Shown: positions 41,661 to 51,509, counted from the stretch's first letter. The stretch: DNA of 64,000 nucleotides from Candidatus Dormiibacterota bacterium (GCA_003169845.1 PNAG01000002.1:62001-126000); one strand, 5' to 3'. Numbers and translations: made by a program. Notes: generated from the letters alone by a model not told the origin.

Positions 41661-41698
41661 GGGCCTATCGGCCCGCCGCGGCAGGGACCTGTGTTCGG
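41661..41698 (-). promoter_or_regulatory. Tandem DosR-like boxes upstream of the CBS-BON gene
   Basis: GGGCCTATCGGCCCG (41661-41675) and GGGACCTGTGTTCGG (41684-41698) start 23 bp apart. The first begins 48 bp before the CBS-BON ATG at 41613. Both overlap the 3' end of the preceding ATPase gene. The first retains GGG, C5, G10 and CCC; the second is stronger in its GGGAC half. Confidence 0.6.
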
Positions 41699-43641
41699 CC
41701 GGCCGCTGTCGCCCCCGGCACATTTCCCTGTCCGGCGCCGGCCGTCCGCAGGTCGCCGCCGGTCAAGGCTCTCAGCGCGTTGAGAATCACGGCCACGTCG
41801 ATCGCCTCCTGGAAAAAGGCTCCGGCCACCGGTGGGAGCACTCCGAAGGTGGCAAGAACCATTCCGAATCCCGACAAAGCCATGCCGGCCAGAACGCTCT
41901 GCACCGCTATGTCGCGAGCGCGCCGCGAGATCAGCACAGCCTCCGCAACGCGGTCCAACCGGTCGACCACGATGACCGCATCAGCCGCCTCCGATGAGGC
42001 CGTCGCCCCCCGCGCTCCCATGGCGATCCCTACGTCGGCGGCCACGAGCGCCGGCGCGTCGTTCACCCCGTCACCGATCATCACGGTCACTTCGCGAGAC
42101 CGCTCGCTGAGGACCGCCTGCACCTTCTGCTCAGGCGAGTGCTCGGACAGGATGGCGTCCAGCTGCAACGAGCCGCCGACCGCCTGCGCCACATCCGGGC
42201 GGTCGCCGCTCAGAAGGACGATGCGGGTGATGCCCGCGAGCCGCAGCATGCGGAGCGCCTCGGGTGTGTCCGCCCGCACGGGGTCCTCGATGACAAGGGC
42301 CCCGGCGATCTCGCCGTCGACCGCAACGAATACCGCCATGGCGCCACCGGTCTCGAGCCGGTTCCGCAGCGCTGACGCCGCATCCGGGAGCGGCCTGCCT
42401 GCCGCAAGCCATCGCGCCTGTCCGAGGGCGATGTGGCGCCCAGACACCGCGCCCTCGATTCCCTTGCCGCCGTGCTCGTGTACCTCTGTGGGGAACTCGA
42501 GATCGAGATGTTTCGCGGCGGCGGCCAAAACGATGCCGCTGGCGAAGACATGCAACGACACCTGGTCCAGGGACGCCGCCAGGCGCAGCAGCTCGTCGGC
42601 TTCGATTGCGCCGAACGCCTGCACAGATGCGACCCTGGGTGAGCCCGAAGTGAGCGTGCCGGTCTTGTCGAACACCACAGTTCGCGCCCGAGCCAGGGTC
42701 TCGAGCGCCCCGCCCCCTTTGACGATGATCCCACGGCTGGCGGCGCGCGAGATGCCTGCGACGATGGCCACGGGCGCAGCCAGGATCAAGGGACACGGCG
42801 TCGCCACCACTAGCACGGCCAGAGCCCTGACGGGATCACCTGAGACCGCCCACGCCAGCAGTGCCACTCCGAGGGTCACGGGCAAGAACCACATCGCGTA
42901 TCGATCGGCGAGGCGTACGAAGGGAGCCTTGGAGGCTTGAGCCTCGCGCACCAACCGCACGATGCCCGCGTACGTGCTCTGGTCGGCTGTGGTCAAGGCG
43001 CGCATGTCGAATGGCCCGTCGGCATTCACTACACCGCTTCGCACGGTGTCACCGATAAGGCGCTCCGCCGGCCTCGACTCGCCCGTCAAAGCGGACTCGT
43101 CGAGGAGCGCGACCGGCGAAGTGATCACACCGTCGACCGGCACCACCTCACCAGGCTTCACCAGCAGCAGGTCGCCCTTTCTCACCTCGCCGACGTCGGG
43201 CGCTGTGAGAAAGCCATGCTCGTAGCGATGCACGACGCGCGGCGCCCTTGCAAGAAGAGCGGACAGCTCGCGGCGGGCGCGGGAGCTCGCGTACCGTTCG
43301 AGGGCCTGACCGCCCGACAGCATCAGGCCGACCACCGCCCCGGCGAGGTACTGGCCCAGGATGAGCGACCCCGCCATCGCGAGCAAGGCGATGAGATCCA
43401 CCCCTGTTTCGCGATGAAGCAGGTCACGCGCCACCGAGATGCCCAGTGGAATCAGCGCCAGCACGACGGCCGCGGCCCAGGCGATGTCAGCCGCCCCGCG
43501 AATTCCAGCGATCCACAGCATGGCGCCGGCCACGACCGCGAACAGGACGATGATGAGAATCGCCGCAGGGTTTCCTTCCAGTGGAGGGCTTTGGGGTCCA
43601 GGTCGGTCGCTGGATTGGGTCACGTCACCAAACTGAGTCAT
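41665..43641 (-). CDS. Heavy-metal P1B-type ATPase (ZntA/CadA-like)
   Basis: 658 residues. It has the metal-selectivity motif CPL in ATPCPLILAAPVAI (ZntA/CadA/CtpC-like), the phosphorylation site D325-K-T-G-T in FDKTGTLTSG, the TGES motif (LTGESRPAE), and the hinge MIGDGVNDAPALV. There is no N-terminal CxxC heavy-metal domain, so it probably relies on transmembrane binding. It would export divalent metal ions (Zn, Cd, Co or Mn). It is divergent from a Mg-type ATPase, with tandem boxes between them. Confidence 0.88.
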   Translation of the reverse strand: MTQFGDVTQSSDRPGPQSPPLEGNPAAILIIVLFAVVAGAMLWIAGIRGAADIAWAAAVVLALIPLGISVARDLLHRETGVDLIALLAMAGSLILGQYLAGAVVGLMLSGGQALERYASSRARRELSALLARAPRVVHRYEHGFLTAPDVGEVRKGDLLLVKPGEVVPVDGVITSPVALLDESALTGESRPAERLIGDTVRSGVVNADGPFDMRALTTADQSTYAGIVRLVREAQASKAPFVRLADRYAMWFLPVTLGVALLAWAVSGDPVRALAVLVVATPCPLILAAPVAIVAGISRAASRGIIVKGGGALETLARARTVVFDKTGTLTSGSPRVASVQAFGAIEADELLRLAASLDQVSLHVFASGIVLAAAAKHLDLEFPTEVHEHGGKGIEGAVSGRHIALGQARWLAAGRPLPDAASALRNRLETGGAMAVFVAVDGEIAGALVIEDPVRADTPEALRMLRLAGITRIVLLSGDRPDVAQAVGGSLQLDAILSEHSPEQKVQAVLSERSREVTVMIGDGVNDAPALVAADVGIAMGARGATASSEAADAVIVVDRLDRVAEAVLISRRARDIAVQSVLAGMALSGFGMVLATFGVLPPVAGAFFQEAIDVAVILNALRALTGGDLRTAGAGQGNVPGATAAGRTQVPAAAGR

Positions 43642-43658
43642 CGCGGTCGTGGGCGCCA

Positions 43659-43696
43659 GTTACGACAGACCTTCTGCCAGGGTGCCGCCTGGCCCT
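43659..43696 (+). promoter_or_regulatory. Tandem DosR-like boxes between the divergent P-type ATPase genes
   Basis: GTTACGACAGACCTT (43659-43673) and GTGCCGCCTGGCCCT (43682-43696) start 23 bp apart. The second keeps GNCCCT fully and ends 33 bp before the Mg-type ATPase start (43729); the first lies 18 bp from the metal-ATPase start (43641). The first box is weak by itself and gains weight from the fixed spacing. Confidence 0.5.
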
Positions 43697-43728
43697 ATCG
43701 TCCCGCCAGCCAAGACGGCGAGCGTTAG

Positions 43729-46392
43729 ATGAGCCGCGTGACAATTCCTCTGGCGCAGACTTCGCCCGCGAACTCGGGTTTAGACCTGATCGCGGCCGCA
43801 CGCATGACCCCCGTCGAGGTGGTTGGGGTTCTGGGCAGCTCCGAGGCCGGGCTCGCCGGCGCCGAGGCGAAGTCGCGTCTCGTCCGCTTCGGCCCGAACG
43901 CCATTCGCAGCCATGGCGCTCGGCCGCTCGCGGTGCTTGGACGCCAGCTGCGCAACCCGCTGCTCATCCTGCTCGCGGCGGCAACGGTCATCTCTCTGGT
44001 CGTCGGCCAGAGGACGGACGCCATCATCATCCTGGCCATCGTCGGCCTCAGCGTCGGGCTTGGATTTTTCAACGAGTACCGGTCCGAACGCGTCGTCGAA
44101 GCGCTGCATGCGAGCATCCGACACCTGGCGCTCGTCATCCGTGACGGCAATCACCTGAGACTCGACGTCACCGAGCTCGTTCCGGGTGACGTTGTGCTGT
44201 TGCGAGTAGGAGACCTCGTTCCGGCCGACCTCAGGTTGCTCGATGCAAGAGAGCTCGAATGCGACGAAGGGGTGCTCACCGGCGAGGCGATGCCGAAGAC
44301 AAAGCGCGCAGAGCCAGAGCAGGGGGCCGACCTCGTCGAGCTTGGCCTCCGGTCGATCGCGTACATGGGAACCACGGTGCGCGGTGGCTCCGGCACCGGG
44401 ATCGTCATGCAGACGGGCCCGCGCACCGCCTTCGGCAAGATCGCGATTCGGTTGGGCGAGCGCCAGCCGGAAACCGTCTTCCAGCGTGGGCTGCGCAGCT
44501 TCTCGATCCTGCTCGTTCGCGTGACGGCCATCCTTGCCGGTGGGATCTTCCTGGCGAATTCTTTGTTGGGCCGTCCGATCCTGGAATCGGCTCTCTTCTC
44601 GCTGGCGATCGCGGTCGGGCTCACGCCGCAGCTGCTGCCGGCGATAGTGACCATCAGCCTCGCGTCAGGGGCGCGCAACCTCGCGCGCAAGAGCGTCGTG
44701 GTCAAGCGCCTCATCAGCATCGAAGACCTGGGCAACATCGAGGTCCTATTTACCGACAAGACCGGCACCCTGACTGAGGGCCGGATCAGCTTTCAGCAGG
44801 CGATCGATCCGTCGGGGAAGCCCAGCGACGAGGTCTTGCGATTCGGACTCCTGTGCGCGACAGGTGACAGCGCGGACCTGGCTTCGTCGGGCAACGCGCT
44901 TGACGCGGCACTGCTTGCGACCGCCGCTCCACCGCCAGGCTACCAGCAGGTCGATCGGCTGCCTTTCGACCACGAGCGTCGCCTCATGTCGGCGCTGCTC
45001 GCCACTCCCGACGGCGCAAAGCTGCTGATCACCAAGGGCGCGCCTGAATCGGTTTTGCCGCGGTGCCTTGACGTTCCACCCGATGCGCAGGCGACGCTGG
45101 ACCGGCTGTTCGGCTCGGGGGCGCGCGTGGTCGCCGTGGCAATCCGCGCCTGGCACGGCGCTGAACGGTGCGTTCTCGCAGACGAGCGAGACCTCGAGCT
45201 CAAGGGATTCATCACGTTTCTGGACGCGCCCAAGGCCGACGCCGCCGAGTCGCTTGCGCAGCTCAAGCTCCTCGGGGTTCAGGTCAAGATCGTCACGGGG
45301 GACAACGTGCTCGTCGCCGAATCGGTCTGCCGTTCGCTGGGCCTCGACTTCGGCGAGTCGATCACTGGGCCGGAGCTGGAGAAGCTGACCGACCAGGAGC
45401 TGCTGGACCGAATTCCACGGACCGGCATCTTTGCGCGTGTATCGCCAGACCAGAAATCGCGAATCATCGTGGCGCAGCGCGGCCTCAACAAGGACGTCGG
45501 GTTCCTCGGTGATGGAGTAAACGATGCCGTTGCCCTGCGCGATGCCGACGTCGGCATCTCGGTGGACACCGGCAGCGAGGTCGCCAAGGACGCGGCTGAC
45601 ATCGTGCTCCTCGGAAAGGACCTCGGGATCCTCGCCGGCGGCGTGCTCGAGGGCCGGCGGATCTTTTCCAACACCATGAAGTACGTACTGATGGGGACGT
45701 CGTCGAACTTCGGCAACATGTTCAGCGCCGCAGGCGGCTCACTCCTCTTGAACTTCCTGCCCATGACGCCGACCCAGATCCTGCTCAACAACCTGCTGTA
45801 CGACACCGGCGAGATGACGATCCCCACCGATCGTGTCGACCCGGAGCTGCTGCAGCGCCCCGCTCAGTGGGACATCCGCTTGATCCGCCGCTTCATGCTG
45901 TTCTTCGGTCCGATCAGCTCGATCTTCGACTTCTTGACCTTCGGCGTGATGCTCTTTGTATTTCACGCTCGCGGCAGCCTGTTTCAAACCGCCTGGTTCT
46001 CGGAATCACTGGCCACGCAGAGCCTGGTCATCTTCGCAATCCGCACGCGTCGCTCGCCATTCTTTCGGAGCCGTCCCGGGCTCGTACTGACCGCCGGCAC
46101 CATCGCCAGCGTGGCGGCCGGTCTGATCCTGCCGTTCACGCCGCTCGGCAGATGGTTCGGGTTCACACCGCTGCCCCTGGGCTTCCTTGCGATCCTCGCG
46201 GTGATGGTGGTCGTCTACCTGGCGCTGGTCGAGTTTGGCAAGTCTTTCTTCTTCGGTCGGAGCCCGTCCCGACCGCCTCTGCCGGTGGCCCGCTGGAGGC
46301 CGACGGAAACAGTCCAGAGAATCGAACGAATCGCTTCGCGATGGAGCGTGCGGCCAAGGGGGTGGCTGCGATCGGGCCGTGCGCGTGGGTAG
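43729..46392 (+). CDS. P-type ATPase, MgtA/PIIIB-like (CtpF-like role possible)
   Basis: 887 residues with cation-ATPase N-domain, A-domain TGEA (VLTGEAMPK), phosphorylation site D343-K-T-G-T (LFTDKTGTLTEG), the KGAPE motif (ITKGAPESVLP) and the hinge GDGVNDAVALRDADVGISVD, plus about ten helices. The VDTGSEVAKDAADIVLL and closing LLNNLLYD segments are typical of MgtA/MgtB magnesium importers. In the mycobacterial dormancy regulon a P-type ATPase (CtpF) is present too. Tandem boxes lie just upstream. Confidence 0.88.
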   Translation: MSRVTIPLAQTSPANSGLDLIAAARMTPVEVVGVLGSSEAGLAGAEAKSRLVRFGPNAIRSHGARPLAVLGRQLRNPLLILLAAATVISLVVGQRTDAIIILAIVGLSVGLGFFNEYRSERVVEALHASIRHLALVIRDGNHLRLDVTELVPGDVVLLRVGDLVPADLRLLDARELECDEGVLTGEAMPKTKRAEPEQGADLVELGLRSIAYMGTTVRGGSGTGIVMQTGPRTAFGKIAIRLGERQPETVFQRGLRSFSILLVRVTAILAGGIFLANSLLGRPILESALFSLAIAVGLTPQLLPAIVTISLASGARNLARKSVVVKRLISIEDLGNIEVLFTDKTGTLTEGRISFQQAIDPSGKPSDEVLRFGLLCATGDSADLASSGNALDAALLATAAPPPGYQQVDRLPFDHERRLMSALLATPDGAKLLITKGAPESVLPRCLDVPPDAQATLDRLFGSGARVVAVAIRAWHGAERCVLADERDLELKGFITFLDAPKADAAESLAQLKLLGVQVKIVTGDNVLVAESVCRSLGLDFGESITGPELEKLTDQELLDRIPRTGIFARVSPDQKSRIIVAQRGLNKDVGFLGDGVNDAVALRDADVGISVDTGSEVAKDAADIVLLGKDLGILAGGVLEGRRIFSNTMKYVLMGTSSNFGNMFSAAGGSLLLNFLPMTPTQILLNNLLYDTGEMTIPTDRVDPELLQRPAQWDIRLIRRFMLFFGPISSIFDFLTFGVMLFVFHARGSLFQTAWFSESLATQSLVIFAIRTRRSPFFRSRPGLVLTAGTIASVAAGLILPFTPLGRWFGFTPLPLGFLAILAVMVVVYLALVEFGKSFFFGRSPSRPPLPVARWRPTETVQRIERIASRWSVRPRGWLRSGRARG

Positions 46393-46417
46393 ACAGCATC
46401 CGGTCTTGCGCCGGGTG

Positions 46418-46455
46418 GGGTCCGTGGCCCCGTTGGGACAGGGCCCTTCGACCCT
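46418..46455 (+). promoter_or_regulatory. Tandem DosR-like boxes upstream of a double Usp gene
   Basis: GGGTCCGTGGCCCCG (46418-46432) and GGGCCCTTCGACCCT (46441-46455) start 23 bp apart. The second matches GGGACTTNNGNCCCT at nine of eleven defined positions by my count and ends 35 bp before the ATG at 46491. This is one of the clearest pairs. Confidence 0.65.
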
Positions 46456-46490
46456 ATGTGGCCCGGGGACGCGATGAAAAGCTTGTTGGG

Positions 46491-47360
46491 ATGAACACTG
46501 CGAAGCGCTTCGAGAGAATCCTGCTCGCCACGGATGGCAGCGATGCGTCGCAGGCGGCGGTCGATGTCACGATCGCGATCGCCAAGTCGCCGACCGCGAA
46601 GGTCAGAGTCGCACACGTCTGGAATCTCGAGGTGCACCACCACCATGGGGTGTGGGATGTCGAAATGCGCAATGAGGCGGAGAAGCTGGTGGAAGTCACT
46701 GTCGAGCGGCTTCTGAAGGCCGGCGTGATCGCCGAGCGCGAGATCGACCGGGCGGACAGCAAGCATGTCGCCGCAGCGATCGCCCTGTCGGCCAAGGGCT
46801 TCCAGGCCGACCTGGTCGTCTTGGGGTCGCGGGGCCTGACCGACTGGCAATCGATGACCCAACACAGCGTCAGCCACGAGCTGCTCTGTGCCCTCGACTG
46901 CCCGGTGCTGATCGCGCATGGCCGGCCGGCCGGCTCTCCCGCAAAGGTATCGAGGATTGTGCTGGCGATAGCGGGCGGCGACGACCTGGCGCCCGCTGCT
47001 CGGGCGGCGACCGCGGTCGCCTCGCCGGACGCGTCTGTGATGGTCGTACACGTGGCCCAGGCGATCTTCGGCGTTCAGGGCTTTGCTTACGTGGAGTCCG
47101 ATGATGACATCCGCGAGACGATGGCGCGGGCGAGCGAGCTGCTCATCGCCGCCAAAGTGAAGGTCCAGGGGATGGTTGCGCATCAAGGGCCCGTCGCGAA
47201 GGCGGTGGCCGAGATCGCCGCTGACTGGAATGCCGACCTCATCGTCGTCGGATCGAGTCGCATGGGCGATATCAGCAGCCTCTTCCTCGGCTCCGTGTCG
47301 CACGACCTGCTTCACATGACTGACCGACCCGTGCTCATCGCCGAGCGGATCGGCTCGTGA
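46491..47360 (+). CDS. Tandem universal stress protein
   Basis: 289 residues forming two Usp domains (1-145, 150-289). Each begins with a beta-strand plus ATP-site start (ILLATDGSDAS; IVLAIAGGDDL) and ends with the ATP-binding G-x-x-G-type loop: VVLGSRGLTDW...HSVSHELL and VVGSSRMGDISSLFLGSVSH. The second domain has the cleaner ATP motif. Such double Usp proteins are hallmark dormancy genes in mycobacteria. It sits 36 bp behind a strong box pair. Confidence 0.9.
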   Translation: MNTAKRFERILLATDGSDASQAAVDVTIAIAKSPTAKVRVAHVWNLEVHHHHGVWDVEMRNEAEKLVEVTVERLLKAGVIAEREIDRADSKHVAAAIALSAKGFQADLVVLGSRGLTDWQSMTQHSVSHELLCALDCPVLIAHGRPAGSPAKVSRIVLAIAGGDDLAPAARAATAVASPDASVMVVHVAQAIFGVQGFAYVESDDDIRETMARASELLIAAKVKVQGMVAHQGPVAKAVAEIAADWNADLIVVGSSRMGDISSLFLGSVSHDLLHMTDRPVLIAERIGS

Positions 47361-47400
47361 CCGGCCAGCCGCACCGGCGCTCAGTCTAGGACGTGGCCGG

Positions 47401-48066
47401 ATGACTGATCAGTCGAAGACTCTGCGGTGGGCTGGATATTTCGCAATCGCAGCTGCCGCCATTTACGTAGGCGCGACCGCGTCCGGAAGCCTGCTGGACC
47501 CGTCGTATTCACAGCTCCGCCAGCACGTGAGCGATCTGACCGCCACCGGCGCCTCGACAGACGCTGATCTCGCTCCTCCCTTCATCCTCTACAACCTTCT
47601 CGTCTTTGCGTTCGCGATGAACCTTTACACCGCGTTCCGGCCCATTCGACTCTTGCGGATCGGCCTCGGCCTCCTGACGGCAAACGCCATCGCGGGGGTG
47701 ATGATGGTGACGTGGTTCACGGAAGACCTTGGTGGGGCGCCTACCACGCCGGCAGGGATTGGTCACGTTGTATTCGCGAGCGTGTCATCGATCACCATAG
47801 TCGTCGGGTCGTTCGTCTATGGCTTCGCATTTCGGCGCATGGGCCGCCCATGGCGAACCATGTCGCTATTGTCGTTCGGGGTCGGAATTCTGTTCATCCT
47901 CGCGGCGCCGTTTGCAGTCATGACTACCGCCGCGAACAGCGACCTTGCCGGATTGGCCGAGCGAGCGGCCATCGCCCCGTTCATCGTCTGGCTCCTCGGC
48001 GCGGGTGGTTTTGCACTTTTCAGGGGCCATGAAGCGTCGCGACTGAGGCGCCGCGTCCACGCGTAG
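47401..48066 (+). CDS. DUF998 membrane protein (paralogue 1)
   Basis: 221 residues with six predicted helices and the DUF998 pattern (YSQLRQHVSDLTATGA after helix 1, then FTEDLGGAPTTPAGIGHVVF with conserved Asp and His). Function unknown; related proteins are common in Actinobacteria and Archaea. It follows the Usp gene by 40 bp on the same strand and is probably co-transcribed. A second DUF998 gene lies at 52025. Confidence 0.75.
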   Translation: MTDQSKTLRWAGYFAIAAAAIYVGATASGSLLDPSYSQLRQHVSDLTATGASTDADLAPPFILYNLLVFAFAMNLYTAFRPIRLLRIGLGLLTANAIAGVMMVTWFTEDLGGAPTTPAGIGHVVFASVSSITIVVGSFVYGFAFRRMGRPWRTMSLLSFGVGILFILAAPFAVMTTAANSDLAGLAERAAIAPFIVWLLGAGGFALFRGHEASRLRRRVHA

Positions 48067-48090
48067 TCCTGGCAATGCCTGACTCTTCGA

Positions 48091-49863
48091 TCACCTCTTG
48101 CGAGACGAGTACATCGCGTCGATCTGGGTTTGGAAGTGGTTGGCGATGATGTGGCGCCTCTTCTTCATCGTTGGAGTCAGCTCCCCCTCCGCCTCTGTGA
48201 AGTCCCGGTCGAGAAGCGTGAAGTGCTTAACAGTCTCGAAGCTCGCGAGCCCCGTGTTGACCTCGTCGACCGTAGCGGAGATACGGGCGCGCAGGGCGGC
48301 GTCGTTCGCCGGGCTGCCAGGCTCACCCGGGAGGCCGTGGTCGGCCCGCAGCGCCTCCCAATCCGGGATGATCAGGGCGACGACGTACGGCCGCTGGTCA
48401 CCGACTACCAACGACGCCTTGACGTAGCGGTCGTTCTCCAGCTGCGATTCGATGGGCAGCGGAGCCACGTACTTGCCGCCCGACGTCTTGATCAAGTCCT
48501 TCTTGCGGTCGGTGATGGTGAGGAAGCCGTCGGAGTCGACGAAGCCCATGTCGCCGGTCTTGAGCCAGCCGTCGCTGATCGCCTCGGCTGTGGCCTCTGG
48601 CCTGTTCTTGTAGCCAAGCATCACGCACGGCCCGCTGACCAGGATCTCGCCGTCCTCCTCGATGCGAATCCGCGTGCCCGGCAGCGCTTTTCCTACTGTG
48701 CGGTAGCGGTGATCCTCTTCGGTGTTCGACGTCACGCCCGAGGTGGACTCGGTCAATCCCCAGCCCTGCAATATCTTCACGCCAAGCGACCAGAAGAACT
48801 CCTCGACCTTCTCGTTAAGCGGAGCGCCGCCGCTGATGAAGAAGCGCAGCCGCCCTCCGGTCAGGCGCGTGCGGAGCGATTTGAGGACGAGGTGCTCTGC
48901 GATCCTGACCCGCAGCCGAAGCCACGGCCCGGGATGGCCATGGAGGCGCGCAGCGCCGATGCCGAGCGCCCACCGGAAGATGGCGCGCTTGTAGACGGGT
49001 TGTCCGTGAACCTGGTCGAAGACGGCCTCATAGACCTTCTCGAATACTCGCGGCACGCCCAGCATCACCGTTGGTCGTGAAGCCTGGATGTCCTCGACGA
49101 GGGTGTCCAGGCCCCGTGCAAGCCAGAACGAGCAGCCGGCCATAGTCTCGATGAAAATGCCGTCGACGCGTTCCAGCACGTGGGAGTAGGGGAGGTAGGA
49201 GAGGATGAGGTCGTCCGGCCCGAGGTGGAACGCTTGGAGCGAACTCCTGCCCATCTCGACGAAGTGGCGGTGCGTGAGCATCACGCCTTTAGGATCGCCC
49301 GTCGTGCCTGATGTGTAGACGACGGTCGCGACCCGATCGGGGGTGAGACTTTCGAGCCTGGAAGCCAGCTCGCTCTCGAGCTCGGCGCCTGGCTTCTTGT
49401 CAACCCACCGGCTGATGTCGGTGTCGATCCTGAAGATCCGGCTCGGGTAGTCGTGACCTGTGAGCTTGGCTGCAAGCTCTTCGCTCGAGACGATGGCCAG
49501 CCGGATCTTCGAATCGTCGGCAATGTAGCCGGCCACTCGTGCGGGCAGGCTCGGGTAGATCGGTACTGTGACACCGCCTGAGGCCAGGATGGCAAGGTCG
49601 CAATACAGCCATTCGACGCGGTTCTCGGACATCAGCGCGACGTGGTCGCCGGGCTTTAGCCCGGCTGCAATCAGGCCGCAGGCGACCCGCCTCGCGCGCT
49701 CGGCCATCTCGGTCCAGCCCAGGCCGTGCCACGAACCGTCGCGGAAGAAGCGCAGGTATTCACGCTCGCCCGACCTGGTCGCCTGCTCGAAGAAGACACC
49801 CGGGATCGTCCGGGTGGCGTAGGCCGTCGATTGATATGCCGGCTCGACAGCTGAAGTGGTCAC
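48091..49863 (-). CDS. Long-chain acyl-CoA synthetase (AMP-binding, FadD15-like)
   Basis: 590 residues from GTG 49863, which has a GGAAGGAAG site. It has the AMP-binding signature VVYTSGTTGDPKGVMLTH (near residue 180), a GWGLTESTSG motif, and TGDMGFVDSDG with the C-terminal hinge ITDRKKDLIKTSGGKYV. It activates fatty acids with ATP and CoA. No box is visible upstream. It converges with the DUF998 gene. Confidence 0.9.
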   Translation of the reverse strand: MTTSAVEPAYQSTAYATRTIPGVFFEQATRSGEREYLRFFRDGSWHGLGWTEMAERARRVACGLIAAGLKPGDHVALMSENRVEWLYCDLAILASGGVTVPIYPSLPARVAGYIADDSKIRLAIVSSEELAAKLTGHDYPSRIFRIDTDISRWVDKKPGAELESELASRLESLTPDRVATVVYTSGTTGDPKGVMLTHRHFVEMGRSSLQAFHLGPDDLILSYLPYSHVLERVDGIFIETMAGCSFWLARGLDTLVEDIQASRPTVMLGVPRVFEKVYEAVFDQVHGQPVYKRAIFRWALGIGAARLHGHPGPWLRLRVRIAEHLVLKSLRTRLTGGRLRFFISGGAPLNEKVEEFFWSLGVKILQGWGLTESTSGVTSNTEEDHRYRTVGKALPGTRIRIEEDGEILVSGPCVMLGYKNRPEATAEAISDGWLKTGDMGFVDSDGFLTITDRKKDLIKTSGGKYVAPLPIESQLENDRYVKASLVVGDQRPYVVALIIPDWEALRADHGLPGEPGSPANDAALRARISATVDEVNTGLASFETVKHFTLLDRDFTEAEGELTPTMKKRRHIIANHFQTQIDAMYSSRKR

Positions 49864-49902
49864 GGAACTTCTTCCTTCCTGGCTAAACACGTGTTGCCAG
49901 CG

Positions 49903-50298
49903 CTATTCCTTCACGGACGCCGGTGCTTCTCGCTCTGCCTGCTCGGCCGCCGCTTTGGTGCGGTGCACGGTTCCTGCTGCGTGCTGGGGCGGAGCGTAGA
50001 TGGTGAACAGCTTCATCGGCTCGTCGTCGGTGTTGATCACGTTGTGCTGCACACCGGCGGGCACGAACGCGATCTCGCCTTTCTCGAATTCCTTGTCGAT
50101 ACCGTCGAGCACGACCTTGCCTTCGCCATCGACCACGTAAAGGACCTGGTCGACCTTGTGAACCTCAGCTCCGATCTCTTCGCCGGGCCGCAGTGACATG
50201 AGCACGAGCTGGCTCTTGGTCCCGGTGAACAGAACCTTGCGGAAGAAGTCGTTGTCTTTCGCGTCCTTCTTGATGTTGACGACGTAACCCTGTGTCAT
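49903..50298 (-). CDS. Cupin-domain protein
   Basis: 131 residues of a single cupin barrel. Motif 1 (PGEEIGAEVHKVDQVLYVVDG) has Glu and His metal ligands and motif 2 (PAGVQHNVIN) provides the last His. The AAGGAGG site fixes ATG 50298; a longer frame upstream is not supported. Probably a metal-binding small enzyme or sensor of unknown substrate. It lies 39 bp upstream of the acyl-CoA synthetase on the same strand. Confidence 0.8.
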   Translation of the reverse strand: MTQGYVVNIKKDAKDNDFFRKVLFTGTKSQLVLMSLRPGEEIGAEVHKVDQVLYVVDGEGKVVLDGIDKEFEKGEIAFVPAGVQHNVINTDDEPMKLFTIYAPPQHAAGTVHRTKAAAEQAEREAPASVKE

Positions 50299-50476
50299 CG
50301 CAAACCTCCTTATTGGTGACCTCACCTTCGCGCAAAGGCGCGTTCGAGCCAAGTGGCAAAGGACCCCCCCAGGCCGGGCCGAGAAGCAGTTGCGATCAGC
50401 GCGCGAGGGCTGCTCTCACGGGGTCCTTCGCGGCCTCCGAGTGTGGCGCGCCGGCGGGCCGCCTGAACCGAGGGCG

Positions 50477-51388
50477 TCAGCCTTCTTCGAGGCTCCGGGC
50501 GAGAAAGTCGAGAACGGTCCGCTCGTACTTCGCATTGGCTGTGTTGTAGGCGGCAACATGGCCGGCGTCGGTCACCACGAGGAGCTGTTTGGGCCCGGCC
50601 GCTGCGTGGAAGATGGCCATGCCCTCGGCGGGTGGAACGATGGTGTCGGCGCCGCCGATGATCGCCAGCAGAGGCTTGTTCAGCAAGGCCGCTTTGGCGA
50701 CCGGCTGCACGTTCCACAGGGAAGTTCCGACGTCCATCTGTCCAAACGCCAGCAGCGGAGCAGCCCAGGGCAAGTCCGGAAGATGGGTGACCTCGCTGAA
50801 GCGAGCCATGAAGACTTCGCCCACTGAGCTGAACCCGCTGTCCTCGACGACGGCGCTGACGTCGGGATTCACGGCACCCTCCTCGACCGCGATCGAAGCG
50901 CCGAGAGAATAGCCGAACAGGGCGATCGGGCCCGGGTCGAGACCTCGCGCTTCCGCGACGGCCGCGCGCGCGTCTTCAGGCTCGCGAAAGCCCATCGTCG
51001 ATCCCTCTCCACCCGACTGCCCGTGCCCGCGAAGGTCGAACACCAGCAGGTTGTAACCCGCCTGGTGGAGGTAGCCCGCCTTGGCGAGCGGTTCCTGGCG
51101 GCTGTTGGACAGGCCGTGGATCATCACGATGCTCGCGTGGCGGGTGCCCGGAACCCACCAGCCGCGCAGCGTCAGCCCGTCGCGAGTTTTGAAGCTCACG
51201 TCGCTGTAAGCCATGCCCATGGCCGCGGGCGTCGGACCTATAGCTCGCCGCGGTGGATGCAGGGAGGTCCGCTCGGCGACAAAGCTGGCCACCAGCCAGA
51301 CGGCGAGGACGGCGGCGAGCAGCCTGAGGCCAAGCCGCGCCCAGGAGGGGCGTCGGGTGGTGGAGGGGGCGCGAGGAACCGGCTGCAT
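50477..51388 (-). CDS. Alpha/beta hydrolase, membrane-anchored
   Basis: 303 residues with an N-terminal signal-anchor (GLRLLAAVLAVWLVASFVAE) and a catalytic domain: nucleophile Ser in FGYSLGASIA, oxyanion region VMIHGLSNSR, catalytic Asp in GGADTIVPP and His in DAGHVAAY. The DLRGHGQSGGEGSTMG loop is typical of the YqkD/BEM46-like family. It would hydrolyse an ester or amide at the outer membrane face. Confidence 0.82.
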   Translation of the reverse strand: MQPVPRAPSTTRRPSWARLGLRLLAAVLAVWLVASFVAERTSLHPPRRAIGPTPAAMGMAYSDVSFKTRDGLTLRGWWVPGTRHASIVMIHGLSNSRQEPLAKAGYLHQAGYNLLVFDLRGHGQSGGEGSTMGFREPEDARAAVAEARGLDPGPIALFGYSLGASIAVEEGAVNPDVSAVVEDSGFSSVGEVFMARFSEVTHLPDLPWAAPLLAFGQMDVGTSLWNVQPVAKAALLNKPLLAIIGGADTIVPPAEGMAIFHAAAGPKQLLVVTDAGHVAAYNTANAKYERTVLDFLARSLEEG

Positions 51389-51509
51389 GCTGCGGCCGAC
51401 ATGTTACGGAGGTCACGCTGAACGCAAGTCGGACGGCACAAAGCGATGAGCTTCGTTCCGAGTGAAGGGCGGAAGCGAGATCGTATATTAGAGGACGCGC
51501 GAGAGGATT

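Noticed and set aside
50421..50435. DosR-like box GGGTCCTTCGCGGCC upstream of the cupin gene
   Set aside because: No partner 23 bp away and poor right half; left out of the set.
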